Assembly: GCF_024199945.1 (NCBI RefSeq)
Contig: NZ_JANADP010000001.1
Coordinates: forward strand, 1,798,001-1,862,000
From: Bradyrhizobium sp. CCGUVB4N
GTDB lineage: Bacteria > Pseudomonadota > Alphaproteobacteria > Rhizobiales > Xanthobacteraceae
DNA: 64,000 nucleotides
Direction of reading: 5' to 3'
The position numbers were made by a program, and so were the translations under genes. Shown here one piece after another: positions 29,463 through 38,900 of the stretch. How positions within the stretch are numbered: position 1 is the first letter of the stretch; the number at the start of each line of letters is the position of its first letter. The notes under the pieces are model-generated. The model was not told the origin of the DNA and searched no databases. It worked only from the letters and a program-made list of their open reading frames with translations.

Positions 29463-30551
29463 ATGCATAGTCTCGTTCAAGATGCTCGCATGTCCGGTCT
29501 GCGGAGCGAAACGATCGTCTCCTTTCGAAACCTTCGGAAGGACTACGGTGAAATCACGGTTGTGCCCGACTTTTCGCTCGAGATCCGCCGCGGCGAACTA
29601 GTGTGTCTTCTCGGCCCGTCGGGATGCGGCAAGACAACGACGCTGCGAATGTTGGCGGGGTTTGTTTCGCCGACAAGCGGAGAGATCCTGATCGAGGGGC
29701 AGGACGTGACTTGCATTCCCGCATACAAACGCGACGTCGGTATCGTCTTTCAGAACTACGCCCTCTTTCCGCACATGACCGTCGCCAAGAACGTGGAGTA
29801 CGGGCTGGTCAATATTGGCATGAAGCGGCAGGAAAGGGGTGACCGCGTTCAGGACATGTTGCGCCGCGTGGAGCTTCAGCAGCTCGCCGCGCGCTATCCG
29901 CGAGAGCTCTCGGGAGGGCAGCAACAACGTGTTGCGCTCGCCCGAGCTCTTGCTCTTCAACCGAAAGTGCTCCTGCTGGATGAGCCGTTTTCGAATCTCG
30001 ATGCGCAACTTCGCGTGCGTCTTCGAGAGGATCTGCACAACCTGATACGAAGTCTCGAGATGACCACGCTCTTTGTAACCCACGATCAAGAAGAGGCCCT
30101 TACACTCGCCGATCGTATTGTCGTCATGAACAAGGGTGCGGTGGAGCAGGTCGGCAGCCCGGAGGAGATCTACGATTCGCCGGCGACGAGGTTTGTCGCC
30201 CAATTCATCGGGCAATGCTCTCTCTTGGAAGGACATATCCTCGACGGGGAGATCTTTAGTGCGGACGATGGATTGACACTGCCCGCCGCCGGCCAGACAG
30301 GAAAAGCGACGGCCGTGATCAGGCCCGAAAGCATAAAGAAAGCGCACGAGATGCCATCGGTGCATGCGCGAAGGGCAATGATCGAGGCGAGTGACTATCA
30401 CGGTGCCCTTACGCGACTCCACCTTCGCATTGGAGCATCCAAACTGATCATGGATACCCAGTTTCCCGTCGGCCAAAAGCCCACATCAGGGGAAGAGATC
30501 GACATCGCCATTGACCCGCGCGGCGTCCGTTTTGTACCCGCACTGCAATGA
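29463..30551 (+). CDS. ABC transporter ATP-binding protein (PotA type)
   Basis: A 362-residue ATPase. Walker A GPSGCGKTT, Q-loop region VFQNYALFPHMTV, signature LSGGQQQRVALARAL, Walker B VLLLDEPFSNLDA and switch His in LFVTHDQEEAL are all present. The last ~110 residues form a TOBE-type regulatory domain with VIRPESI. The ATG at 29463 follows GAGGAGAAAC and is preferred over a TTG 12 bp upstream. It powers the two permeases. Confidence 0.92.
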   Translation: MHSLVQDARMSGLRSETIVSFRNLRKDYGEITVVPDFSLEIRRGELVCLLGPSGCGKTTTLRMLAGFVSPTSGEILIEGQDVTCIPAYKRDVGIVFQNYALFPHMTVAKNVEYGLVNIGMKRQERGDRVQDMLRRVELQQLAARYPRELSGGQQQRVALARALALQPKVLLLDEPFSNLDAQLRVRLREDLHNLIRSLEMTTLFVTHDQEEALTLADRIVVMNKGAVEQVGSPEEIYDSPATRFVAQFIGQCSLLEGHILDGEIFSADDGLTLPAAGQTGKATAVIRPESIKKAHEMPSVHARRAMIEASDYHGALTRLHLRIGASKLIMDTQFPVGQKPTSGEEIDIAIDPRGVRFVPALQ

Positions 30552-30619
30552 TGATGTTGCGTGCACCGCGGATGGGGTCACGCCAAGCCTTCGTAAGCAG
30601 AATTGTATAGGAGGAATTC

Positions 30620-31669
30620 ATGAAAAGACGGGACTTCCTTGCTCTTAGTGCCACGGCGGCTCTGGCGCCCCTTATGGCTCCGGCAGTGCACGCTCAGCAG
30701 AAGAAGTTTTCCGGCGTCACGCTCCGGATCAATGGCTACGGAGGAACATACGACAAGGCTCTCATCGAGGGTGTGGCGAAGCCTCTCGAGGAAAGCACCG
30801 GCCTCAAAATCGAATATATTCCCTCGACACCAAGTGCTGACATCGCCAAACTTATCTCGAACAAGAACAACCCGCACCTTGATATGTTCATGGCGGACAG
30901 CCCGCTCATGCCTCAGGCAATTGCGGGTGACATATTGGAGAGCTTCAGCGCTTCAGATGCTCCCAATCTCTCGCGCGTTCTTCCAGGTTTTCGTGAATTC
31001 GGCGACTACGGCGCGCCATTTAGTGTTGCGTCGATCGTACCCGTCTACAACTCGAGCACGGTCAAGCCGCCGCTGACCTCTTTCTCGGATATCGCGCGGC
31101 CCGACCTGAAGGGCAAGGTTGTGACCATGCCGGGCAATGTCTTTACGGGGTGGATTGTCTTACTTGCCCTGGCCGAAGGCAACGGCGGGTCTTTGGCAAA
31201 CATGGAGCCGGCCTTCAAACTGATCTCGGCAGCAAAGGACAACATCATCGCGACGCCCCCAAGCTCGGTCGCGCAACTGCAAGCCTTTACCCAGGGAGAA
31301 GCGCAGGCAGGAACGCTTTGGGATGGTCGGGCCTTTGAGGCGAGGAAATCGGGAACGCCGCTCGAAACCGTTGTGGCACGAGAGGGCATTTACGCCGTCA
31401 CTTCCTACACGAATATCGTCCGGGGATGCCGGAACAAGGAAGCTGCCCTCGCCTACATCAATCAGCTTCTTTCCGATCAGGGCATGCTTGCCGTGCCAAA
31501 AGCACTCCGCTACGGACCGACTACCGACGTCGCTCTCGGCGATATTGCGGCGGACATCCTCGTCAATTCTCGCGAACGGGCAGCACTGAAGCGGCAGATC
31601 GACTGGAAAGCCTTTATGGCGCAAGGGCCGGCTCTGGGAGAGAGGATGACCAAGGAGCTCCGGGGCTAG
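30620..31669 (+). CDS. Periplasmic substrate-binding protein (PotD/spermidine type)
   Basis: A 349-residue binding protein after a strong AGGAGGAATT ribosome site. The N-terminus has a twin-arginine-like KRRDFLAL followed by a hydrophobic stretch and an AHA cleavage site near residue 25, so export is likely through Tat. The mature part starts VTLRINGYGGTYDKAL and has NPHLDMFMADSPL and FGDYGAPFSVASIVPVYN, typical of extracellular solute-binding family 1 (PotD, ferric and small amine binders). The companion hydrolases suggest an N-acylated or cyclic amine, but the ligand is not proven. Confidence 0.88.
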   Translation: MKRRDFLALSATAALAPLMAPAVHAQQKKFSGVTLRINGYGGTYDKALIEGVAKPLEESTGLKIEYIPSTPSADIAKLISNKNNPHLDMFMADSPLMPQAIAGDILESFSASDAPNLSRVLPGFREFGDYGAPFSVASIVPVYNSSTVKPPLTSFSDIARPDLKGKVVTMPGNVFTGWIVLLALAEGNGGSLANMEPAFKLISAAKDNIIATPPSSVAQLQAFTQGEAQAGTLWDGRAFEARKSGTPLETVVAREGIYAVTSYTNIVRGCRNKEAALAYINQLLSDQGMLAVPKALRYGPTTDVALGDIAADILVNSRERAALKRQIDWKAFMAQGPALGERMTKELRG

Positions 31670-31922
31670 CAGGTCTTTAGCTTTTTTTGGCAGATCTCGG
31701 AGCCTCGGCCCTTCCACAGGATCGCTTCCTGCGGCCTTACGAACCCAGATCATTCCTCGGCAACGCATCGATTCAGTATGGTTGAGGTTGAGTCCGCGAC
31801 GTGCGCCTAGGATATAAAACTCGCAGCATTGCTGCGCGATATCCTTAGGACTCGATCTTTCTGTCGGCTTCAGTCTGCTAATTTGCAGACTGAAGCTTCC
31901 ACTCGACAGCGGCGAGACGACC

Positions 31923-33104
31923 ATGGAAACACTCCGGAACAACTTGCTATCAACTTCTGAGCAGGATGCCTTGATCGAGATGCGTCACGCCATGCACCGC
32001 GAGCCGGAGCTATCCAATCAGGAGTGGAAGACTCAGCAACGAATTCGCGCAACACTGGATCGCTTCGGATTGACGGGCGTGCGGGCCTTTCACAAAACTG
32101 GCTTATACGTCGATATCGAAGGATTGGCCCCCGGGCCGCAGCGTTGTATCGCCGTCCGGGGCGACATCGATGCATTGCCGATCCAAGAAACGCGTGAAGA
32201 TCTGCCCTACCGGTCGCAAGTGCCGGGCGTGATGCACGCCTGTGGCCACGACATGCATGCCTCGGTCGCGATGGGCACCGCGCTCGCGTTGCATCGGATG
32301 CGACAAACGTTTTCTGGCAAGGTGCGCGTATTTTTCCAACCTGCTGAGGAGGCTGAGCCCCTCGGTGGCCGATCGGTGGCAGAAGAAGGCTTGCTCCACG
32401 GATTCGACGCCGCCATCGGCTTCCACGTCAAAACCGACCTGCCCGTCGGCATGTACGGCGCACGCGCAGGCGCTGTAACCAAGTCGGCCGATCAATTCGC
32501 GCTAAAACTGATCGGGACCATGGCCCATGGGGCAAGGCCGCATGCCGGAGTGGACGCAATTGCCATGGCGGGGGCCTTCATCAACGAGGTCCAAAAGGTC
32601 GTATCGCGAGAGATGCCCTTTGACGATGGCGCGATCATCACGATCGGCACTATCGCCGGCGGCGAGGCTACAAATATTATCTGTCCTAGCGTCAACATGA
32701 CAGGGACGATCAGAACGAGCAGCGCAGAGCGGAGAACGCTTTTGGTTCAGCGTGTTCGCGAAATCGCCGAAGGCGTCGCCGCCATGCATCGGGGGAAAGC
32801 AGAATTTTCTTACAGGCTCGGCGAGCCGCCTGTCGTCAATGACGCAGCGATGGTCGAAAGTTTTCAGCGGCTAGTCATCGAAACGGTCGGCGAAAACAAG
32901 TTTAGTTCGCCTGTCGCCGGCGGTGGTAGCGATGATTTCGGCTTCTATTCCGCGTGCGTGCCTTCGATCTATTTCTGGATTGGCAGCAAAGAACCGAACA
33001 ACCAATCTGAGGTACACACGCCGACTTTCGGAGCCTCCGACAACCTGCTTGTTCCGACAACTGAGCTGACAGCTCGGTACTGCCTTGACATGCTGAATTC
33101 GTGA
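31923..33104 (+). CDS. M20 family amidohydrolase (hippurate/N-acyl amino acid hydrolase type)
   Basis: A 393-residue zinc or manganese amidohydrolase. The metal site is seen as ACGHDMHAS, QPAEEAEPLGGRSVAEEG and HVKTDLP, with the late ligand segment GGSDDFGFYS. The lid/dimerisation domain starts near TMAHGARPHAGVDAI. Enzymes of this group cleave N-acyl amino acids, hippurate, or indole acetyl amino acids. It lies 253 bp after the binding protein on the same strand and probably acts on the imported compound in the cytoplasm. Confidence 0.9.
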   Translation: METLRNNLLSTSEQDALIEMRHAMHREPELSNQEWKTQQRIRATLDRFGLTGVRAFHKTGLYVDIEGLAPGPQRCIAVRGDIDALPIQETREDLPYRSQVPGVMHACGHDMHASVAMGTALALHRMRQTFSGKVRVFFQPAEEAEPLGGRSVAEEGLLHGFDAAIGFHVKTDLPVGMYGARAGAVTKSADQFALKLIGTMAHGARPHAGVDAIAMAGAFINEVQKVVSREMPFDDGAIITIGTIAGGEATNIICPSVNMTGTIRTSSAERRTLLVQRVREIAEGVAAMHRGKAEFSYRLGEPPVVNDAAMVESFQRLVIETVGENKFSSPVAGGGSDDFGFYSACVPSIYFWIGSKEPNNQSEVHTPTFGASDNLLVPTTELTARYCLDMLNS

Positions 33105-33288
33105 CGGCGCTGATGTGCGATCTCCACCACAAATGATGCGCTCCTCAAATGGACGGCAGACGTCGCTCTGCCTTAGCCGCACATAGCGTCGTGTCACGCT
33201 CCAGCCTGTGGACGTCCAGGGTGATCACGCGGACACAGGCAACAACACAACAGAAGAACCCCATCATCTTAGCCAAGGAGTTGAAATC

Positions 33289-34458
33289 ATGACGATGCCA
33301 AAGGGGACGCTAGTGTTCCCCCGCTCTGAATATCTGCGACGATTGAGTGCAGTTAAATCGGATATGGAACGACGAGAGATTGAAGTTCTGGTGGTCACAG
33401 CCCCAGCACATATTACATACCTTACGGGATATACGTCGAAATCAGGATATGTGCCTCAAGGCCTGGTCGTCAGTTTGAAGGATGAAGAACCAACCTTCAT
33501 TACTCGGCGTATGGACGGACCGGCGGCTCTCCACCAGATGTACATCGATCGTAGTCGCGTGATCGGCTATCCGGAGGCCCTCATCGCCAATCCCGAGCGG
33601 GACGGATACGATGCAATCATCGATTTCATTCTGGAGAAGGGTCTTGGCCGCAAGGGGATTGGCCTTGAGGCGAAGCTCCTGCCGGCTTTGACTGTTGAGA
33701 AGTTCAAGTCGCGAGCGGATGGGGCGAAGATCGTTGATTGCACGAACGCTATTACCTGGATTCGAGGCGTGAAATCGGATCTGGAAATCGCGATGATGCG
33801 CGAAGCCGGCGCCATTTCCGATGCCGGAATGCTCAAAGCGAAGGACGTTATTCGCCCGGGTGTCCGGGAAGCCGATGCATCCGCCGAGATCATTGCTACG
33901 CTGGTGCGGGGCGCCAACGGTAAGCCCGGAACCGATGTCGCTGGTTTCTTTCTGTGCGCGACGCCCCGCACGTCTACGTGTCACATTCGATGGACCGAAG
34001 ATGTCTTTCAGCCGGGCTCCCAGATCAATCTCGAATTCAGCGGTGTACGCCACGGGTATACGTCTCCCCTGATGCGGACGATCTCAATCGGCAAGCCGTC
34101 GGACAATATTCGCCGGCTGCATGAAGGAGAGGTTGCCGGCTTGGAAGCGGCGCTCGCCGCAGCCAAGACCGGAAACACCTGCAGCGATGTCGCGGTGGCC
34201 TTCAATGCCACGCTGAAGAAGCATGGCTTTGAGAAGGAGTCCCGGTGTGGCTATGCCGTCGGGATCGATTGGACTGAACCAACCGCCAGTCTGAAGGAAG
34301 GTGATATGACAGTCCTGAAGCCGAATATGACCTTTCACCTCATGCTTGGGAACTGGATCGATGAAGATGTCGGCTATGTGATCAGCGAAACGTTTCGCGT
34401 TACCGACGCAGGCGGCGAATCGTTCACGAACATTCCACGCGAGCTGTTCGAAGTTTGA
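33289..34458 (+). CDS. M24-family protein, creatinase/ectoine-hydrolase-like
   Basis: A 389-residue pita-bread fold protein starting at MTMPKGTLVFPRSEYLRRL after AAGGAG. The N-terminal creatinase domain shows HITYLTGYTSKSGYVPQG. In the C-terminal domain the two Asp metal ligands of true aminopeptidases are replaced: the first region reads NLEFSGVRHGYTSPLMRT. That points to a metal-independent C-N hydrolase like creatinase or DoeA ectoine hydrolase rather than a peptidase. GIDWTEPTASLKEGD and ISETFRVTDAGGES near the end fit the same group. Its place after an importer and an amidohydrolase suggests stepwise opening and deacylation of an imported amine. Confidence 0.82.
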   Translation: MTMPKGTLVFPRSEYLRRLSAVKSDMERREIEVLVVTAPAHITYLTGYTSKSGYVPQGLVVSLKDEEPTFITRRMDGPAALHQMYIDRSRVIGYPEALIANPERDGYDAIIDFILEKGLGRKGIGLEAKLLPALTVEKFKSRADGAKIVDCTNAITWIRGVKSDLEIAMMREAGAISDAGMLKAKDVIRPGVREADASAEIIATLVRGANGKPGTDVAGFFLCATPRTSTCHIRWTEDVFQPGSQINLEFSGVRHGYTSPLMRTISIGKPSDNIRRLHEGEVAGLEAALAAAKTGNTCSDVAVAFNATLKKHGFEKESRCGYAVGIDWTEPTASLKEGDMTVLKPNMTFHLMLGNWIDEDVGYVISETFRVTDAGGESFTNIPRELFEV

Positions 34459-34488
34459 TCCGACGTATCTTCGCACCAATTCCAACCA

Positions 34489-34519
34489 CCCGCAGGCACG
34501 GCGATCCCGAGCCTGCGGG
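34489..34519 (+). terminator. Hairpin at the end of the transport operon
   Basis: CCCGCAGGC and GCCTGCGGG make a perfect 9-bp stem about 30 bp after the last operon gene. Only scattered T bases follow, so it may be an attenuated terminator or a 3' protector. Confidence 0.6.
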
Positions 34520-35033
34520 TCATCGTTCTGTTCAAGATGGCTCACACACCCAATCGCGCTTCATTGGCACTAGGGTCATGACTTGCTGACCGAGGAGTTC
34601 GATAGCTACCGCTCCCCCATAGCAGCCCGTCGAGTTTGAGGCGCCTTCAATCGCGAGCCGCCGGTGCAATGCGGCAAGGTGTGGCTCAAACCTTAACGCG
34701 TTTCAGTCTTTCGCGCGGAAGCTAGGAGCATTCGCCTGAGCACTTCCTGACGGAGAGCGCAGAATCGGTTGCTGCCGCGGATGCCGTGTTACAGCAATGG
34801 CGACGTTTGGCGGGGGCTCACCTAGTCTGGCAGACATAGAGACGGTGCGACATCGCGCGCGGAATCGCAAGATGCGGAAGAGCCATACTTGGCGCCGGCT
34901 ATAGCTCATCCTTTCAACAGGCTCGGCGCCTCCGAGAAAACGGCGCCGTTACCGCGGTCTCGCGATGCACTTGCCGGCGGCCATATCGCCTTGGACGGCA
35001 CGAACAAGAAAAGTATGATTCTTGCTGCCCTGC
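34520..35033. other. Gene-free stretch left of the ISNCY element
   Basis: No family signal on either strand. It continues, beyond the IS, as the 71 bp directly upstream of hamA, so this was probably the original upstream region of the defence genes. Confidence 0.4.
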
Positions 35034-35145
35034 TACCTAGTTTCTGTCGCGAAACACATTTCGCCCTTTAAAATACGGGGTATCGCGCGATTTTCGAGTA
35101 CGTTTTTTCTTGCGACGCACATGTGCACGGTATCACATACTTCAT

Positions 35146-35496
35146 ATGAAGCATGTTGATTCGGAATCGCCTTCTGATGTCGCGCACTGGCTGCGGAGTG
35201 AATCGGCAATTCTTTGGCCTGCGCTTCTCGGTTCGCTGAGCCTGCGGCGGAGCCGGTGCATCCGCGAGAATTGCGCGGCGTGCCGGTCTGGCGAACAGCA
35301 TCAAAGCTATGTCCTGTACGGTCGGGCAAATGGGCGCCGTGTTGCCGTCTACGTGCCGGAAGAGCTTGTGCCGGAGGTCCAGCGCAGCCTGGACAACGGG
35401 CGCGCGCTGCAGGATCTGCTGCACCAAGCGGCGCCGCGATACGTGAAGGCGCTGAAGCGAGCCCGCGCCGGAGCTGCGGAGAGCGACGAGGATTGA
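35146..35496 (+). CDS. Small accessory protein of the ISNCY-type element
   Basis: A 116-residue protein starting at MKHVDSESPSDV. It has a cysteine pair CAACRSGEQH in the middle, a strand-like YVLYGRANGRRVAVYVPEEL, and a helical basic C-terminus. It ends three bases before the transposase frame opens, implying coupled translation. Its function in transposition is unknown; similar small genes accompany related elements. It could bind DNA or the transposase. Confidence 0.6.
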   Translation: MKHVDSESPSDVAHWLRSESAILWPALLGSLSLRRSRCIRENCAACRSGEQHQSYVLYGRANGRRVAVYVPEELVPEVQRSLDNGRALQDLLHQAAPRYVKALKRARAGAAESDED

Positions 35497-35499
35497 GCA

Positions 35500-36921
35500 G
35501 TGTCTCGGACAGCGGAGCGGCAGGTCAGTTTTGCTGATTGGAAGCTGGTGCGTCAGGGCCTGCGGCTGGAGCCGTTGCTGCAGGCCATTTCCGATTTTCT
35601 TGACGACCAGAAGGACCTGATCGACCAAGTCCGCTGCGATCTGACGCGGGGCTTGAAGAAGGCCGAGACGGGTCGCAGCGGCCTGACGCCGCAACAGGTG
35701 CTGCGCTCGCTGGTTCTGATGCGCGTCAAGAACTGGAACTATCGCGAATTACGTGAGCGGATTGCCGACGGATGCACACTACGCCAGTTCACGGACTTCT
35801 ATTGTCTGGCGGTGCCGCGACACGATGCGTTCCACCGCGGCTTCAATCGGCTCACGCCCGAGACGCTCAAGGCGATCAATGATCTGGTGGTGCAGGCGGC
35901 CGTCGAGCTCGGACTGGAGGACGGCCAAAAGCTGCGCGTCGACACCACGGTGGTGCAGACTGACATTCATCATCCGACCGACAATACGCTGTTGTGGGAT
36001 GTCGTTCGTGTTGTCACGCGCCTGATCGGTCGTCTTGCCGCAGCGCTGGGGCGCCGGCGTATCAAGGGGTTCCGGAACCGGACGCGGTCGGCGCGGCGCC
36101 GGATGCAAGAGATTCAAAGGATGACCTCAAGGCAGCGCCAGGATCATCAGACCGGGACATACCGTGAGCTCATCGGCATCGCCGAGGAGGTCATCGAAAG
36201 TGCACGAATGGCGCTCCGGCGGACCGGCAAAGCACGCGGCAAAGATATGATCACCGATCTGGCGATCGCGGAGACGCGCAAGGAGCTTGAGCACTTTTGT
36301 GCTCTGGGAGCTCGTGTGACGGATCAGTCGCGCCGCCGTGTGCTCAACGGCGAGCAGGTCCCAACGGTCGAGAAGCTCTATTCGATTTTTGAGCCCCACA
36401 CGGACCTCATCAAGCGCGGTAAGGTTCAGTCGCCGATCGAGTTCGGCCACAAGGTCTTCCTCGCCGAAAGCGCACGCGGCTTGATCACGCAGTATGAAGT
36501 GTTGGACGGAAATCCCATCGACGAACAGCATGTGGTTATCTCGCTGGTACGCCACAGGCAAACCTTCGGCGACGTCCCCAAATTATATGGATCGGATCGC
36601 GGCTTCTTCAGCGATAAGAACGTGATGTCGTGCAAGCAGTAAGGCGTCAAGGCGGTGTGCATCCCACAGCGGGGCGGCACCAAGTCGCCCGAGCGCGAAG
36701 CCTATGAGAAGAGCCGGGAGTTCAAGGACGGCCAGCGCTTTCGTGCGGGCATCGAGGGGCGCATCTCGGTGTTGTTCCGCGGTCGCGGCATGAAGCGCTG
36801 TCTCGCCGAAGGTCGCGAGCGCTTTGAGCTATGGGTTGCAGCCGCCGTGCTCGCCAACAACCTCATGAAGATCGCAGCCCTGGTGACGGAACGGTCATCG
36901 CGCAGACGAAAAGCCGCCTAA
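35500..36921 (+). pseudogene. ISNCY-family transposase with in-frame TAA
   Basis: A transposase of 474 codons. The N-terminal part has LTPQQVLRSLVLMRVKNWNYRELRERI. The first catalytic Asp region is LRVDTTVVQTDIHHPTD, and SDRGFFSDKN lies near the end of the first frame. A TAA at 36640-36642 interrupts the frame, which continues unchanged as GVKAVCIPQRGG and ends RERFELWVAAAVLANNLMKIA, where the last catalytic Glu lies. A single base change from a sense codon explains it. The element is therefore probably immobile. Confidence 0.85.
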
Positions 36922-37202
36922 CGATATCCTTCAAGTCACATCGTTTGTCGCGGCACGATATCCCGCCGTACTATCTTGCAACCGCCGTCGTCCCTGTGGC
37001 GCTTGGTGAAATCGCGACGAAAATCAGCGTCTAAATGCCCGGTAAATGCCCGCATCCAACGTCAGTTCACCCGGGTTTTATTGGGGAAATGGCGCGCCTA
37101 AGTCCAAATGAAGGTGTTTCGCGACAGAAACTACCTAGGCATGTGCGTTAGGAATCTGTATCAATTCGCAATATTTGCTTATGTTTGGGGGCATTTATAT
37201 CG

Positions 37203-38126
37203 ATGGCCGTCTTGGCATTTGAGATCCTTATTGATGACACTCTTGCCAAAATCACCTCCGTTGCTCAGCTCACGGGCCTCATAAACAAACGGGTTCTTAG
37301 CTTAATCAATGATTTCGAGGACGCCGAGTGGCGGTATCCCAAATTTCAGAGTTACCTCTGGGATAACATAGCTCAAACCGCCCTGTCGCAGAGAGAGCGA
37401 TCAGCACTTGTGGACCAAAATCACAGCAGCCTCATGGCGGCCGCTCAGAACCTTAGATTGACTGACAAGGATGAGATGGGCCAGGGCAGCGAAATAGCAG
37501 AAGTGTTCTTATATGGACTGATGCGTCATCGCTTCGGAGCATTACCTGTCGTTCCGAAGATATTTTACAAGCAGAACGTTCAGGATAACGCAAAGGGGGC
37601 AGATAGCGTTCATATCGTAGTGAACGGCGACGATTTTACACTCTGGTTCGGCGAGGTGAAGTTCTACACCTCCATCGCTGACGCTAGGCTCGACGCAGTG
37701 GTGACTTCAGTATTGAACTCGCTATCGACCGATAAGCTGAAGAAAGAAAACGCGATCATAACCAGCGTTTCGGATCTGGATGGGCTGCCGATTGCCCCAA
37801 CTCTTCGCGACAAGATCAAGGCCGCTTTGGATAATCGAGAATCCATCGACAATCTGAAATCGAGAATTCACATTCCAATTCTCTTGCTGCACGAATGCGC
37901 GACGACGGCAGGCACCAAAGAACTGTCGAAGAAATATAAAGCAGAGATGGCTGCATTCCACAAAGAAAGAGCTGAGTCCTACTTTGCCAGGCAGCTCGCA
38001 AAGGCCGGCTCGGTTCACAAATACGACGATCTGAACTTCCATATCATACTGTTCCCGGTTCCAAGCAAGAAGAAGATCGTTGACGCGTTTGTGCAGGCCG
38101 TCGCGTTCTACAAGGGGCAGCCGTAA
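37203..38126 (+). CDS. hamA: HamA, DUF1837 nuclease of the Hachiman anti-phage system
   Basis: A 307-residue protein of the DUF1837 family. Helical N-terminal ~90 residues precede SEIAEVFLYGLMRHRFG (96-112) and VPKIFYKQN. GADSVH (132-137) and EVKFY (151-155) then form the Asp...Glu-x-Lys core of a PD-(D/E)xK nuclease. In Hachiman, HamA pairs with the helicase HamB, which restrains it until phage-induced DNA damage. The next gene is an N-terminal hamB fragment whose ATG overlaps the hamA stop (TAATG), the expected order. The ATG at 37203 is chosen over a TTG at 37185. The gene looks intact though its partner is broken. Confidence 0.9.
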   Translation: MAVLAFEILIDDTLAKITSVAQLTGLINKRVLSLINDFEDAEWRYPKFQSYLWDNIAQTALSQRERSALVDQNHSSLMAAAQNLRLTDKDEMGQGSEIAEVFLYGLMRHRFGALPVVPKIFYKQNVQDNAKGADSVHIVVNGDDFTLWFGEVKFYTSIADARLDAVVTSVLNSLSTDKLKKENAIITSVSDLDGLPIAPTLRDKIKAALDNRESIDNLKSRIHIPILLLHECATTAGTKELSKKYKAEMAAFHKERAESYFARQLAKAGSVHKYDDLNFHIILFPVPSKKKIVDAFVQAVAFYKGQP

Positions 38127-38640
38127 TGGAAATTTTTGAGACCTGTCAGGAGATCAATGGCCTGCTGTCCGTGCGGAACGAGATGGCCGCCAGAAATTTG
38201 TTGGTTCGGTTGCTGGCCGAGTTGGATCGAACCAACACGCCCTACCCCCATGTGGTGAACCACATGATCCGAGCAACGGGTCTGTTTCCCTACCTGCAAC
38301 TCGAAAGCGCATCGTGGGACGAAAAATATGTACACCGAGCCTTTTAGGTCGACGTCGGCCGTCGATTGGCAACCCTGCACCGTGAGCAATCCAATGTCCT
38401 GGCAAGGCTCCTGGACGGAAAGAGCATCGCCGTAAGCGCGCCGACGAGCTTCGGGAAGAGCTTCATCATCGACGCATTTATAGCCGCGAAGCATCCAGAC
38501 ACCGTCGTAATCATTGTTCCGACGATCGCTCTGATGGACGAAACGCGAAGGCGGCTCTTTAAGAAATTCTCGGAGCACTACACCATCATAACGGCGCCCG
38601 ATACGCGGCTCGGACCTAATCTAGAGCTTGCTGTCCGACG
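38126..38640 (+). pseudogene. hamB: HamB helicase, N-terminal remnant with a nonsense codon
   Basis: The start overlaps hamA. Seventy-three codons are followed by TAG at 38345-38347; the same frame goes on as VDVGRRLATLHREQSNVL and then the Walker A box APTSFGKS (Lys at codon 111) and VIIVPTIALMDETRRRL. After DTRLGP (about 38620) similarity ends, so only ~165 codons of a helicase normally of several hundred to over a thousand residues remain. An IS256 transposase remnant follows directly, suggesting an insertion with deletion removed the rest. No complete helicase can be made. Confidence 0.88.
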
Positions 38641-38689
38641 ACCTCCGTTCCGTTGACAAATCACACCCGGGATGAGTTTCGGCAATGAC

Positions 38690-38900
38690 ATAGCTAGCCG
38701 CTATTGGCGGTCTCGGCGAGCTTGAAGATCATTTTCGAGAGGAGCATCTCTTGAGGCGCAGGGTGTAATGGTGCGCTGTCGCGAGATGCGCTCCCGATGA
38801 CGTTCGTCGCGCGTAGATGCTTGGGAATCTCGGCTGGTAGTACGAGGGAGAGAAGCGCGTCGCGATAATCGATCAAGCAGTTCGGCGCCGTTTTTCTATG
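38690..38900 (-). pseudogene. IS256-family transposase, C-terminal remnant
   Basis: The minus strand reads DYRDALLSLVLPAEIPKHLRATNVI and then LLSKMIFKLAETAN. These match in order the PAEHWxHLRTTNPIE and MVFKLxEAAQ segments at the end of IS256 transposases, with many changes. It lies just after the point where hamB is cut. Confidence 0.6.

Larger units (their letters stand above)
35040..37131 (+). mobile_element. ISNCY-type element with 6-bp flanking repeats
   Basis: GTTTCTGTCGCGAAACAC at the left end is matched by its complement at the right end. TACCTA occurs directly outside both ends (35034-35039 and 37132-37137) as the probable target duplication. It contains a small ORF and a transposase. 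It ends 71 bp before hamA. Confidence 0.85.
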
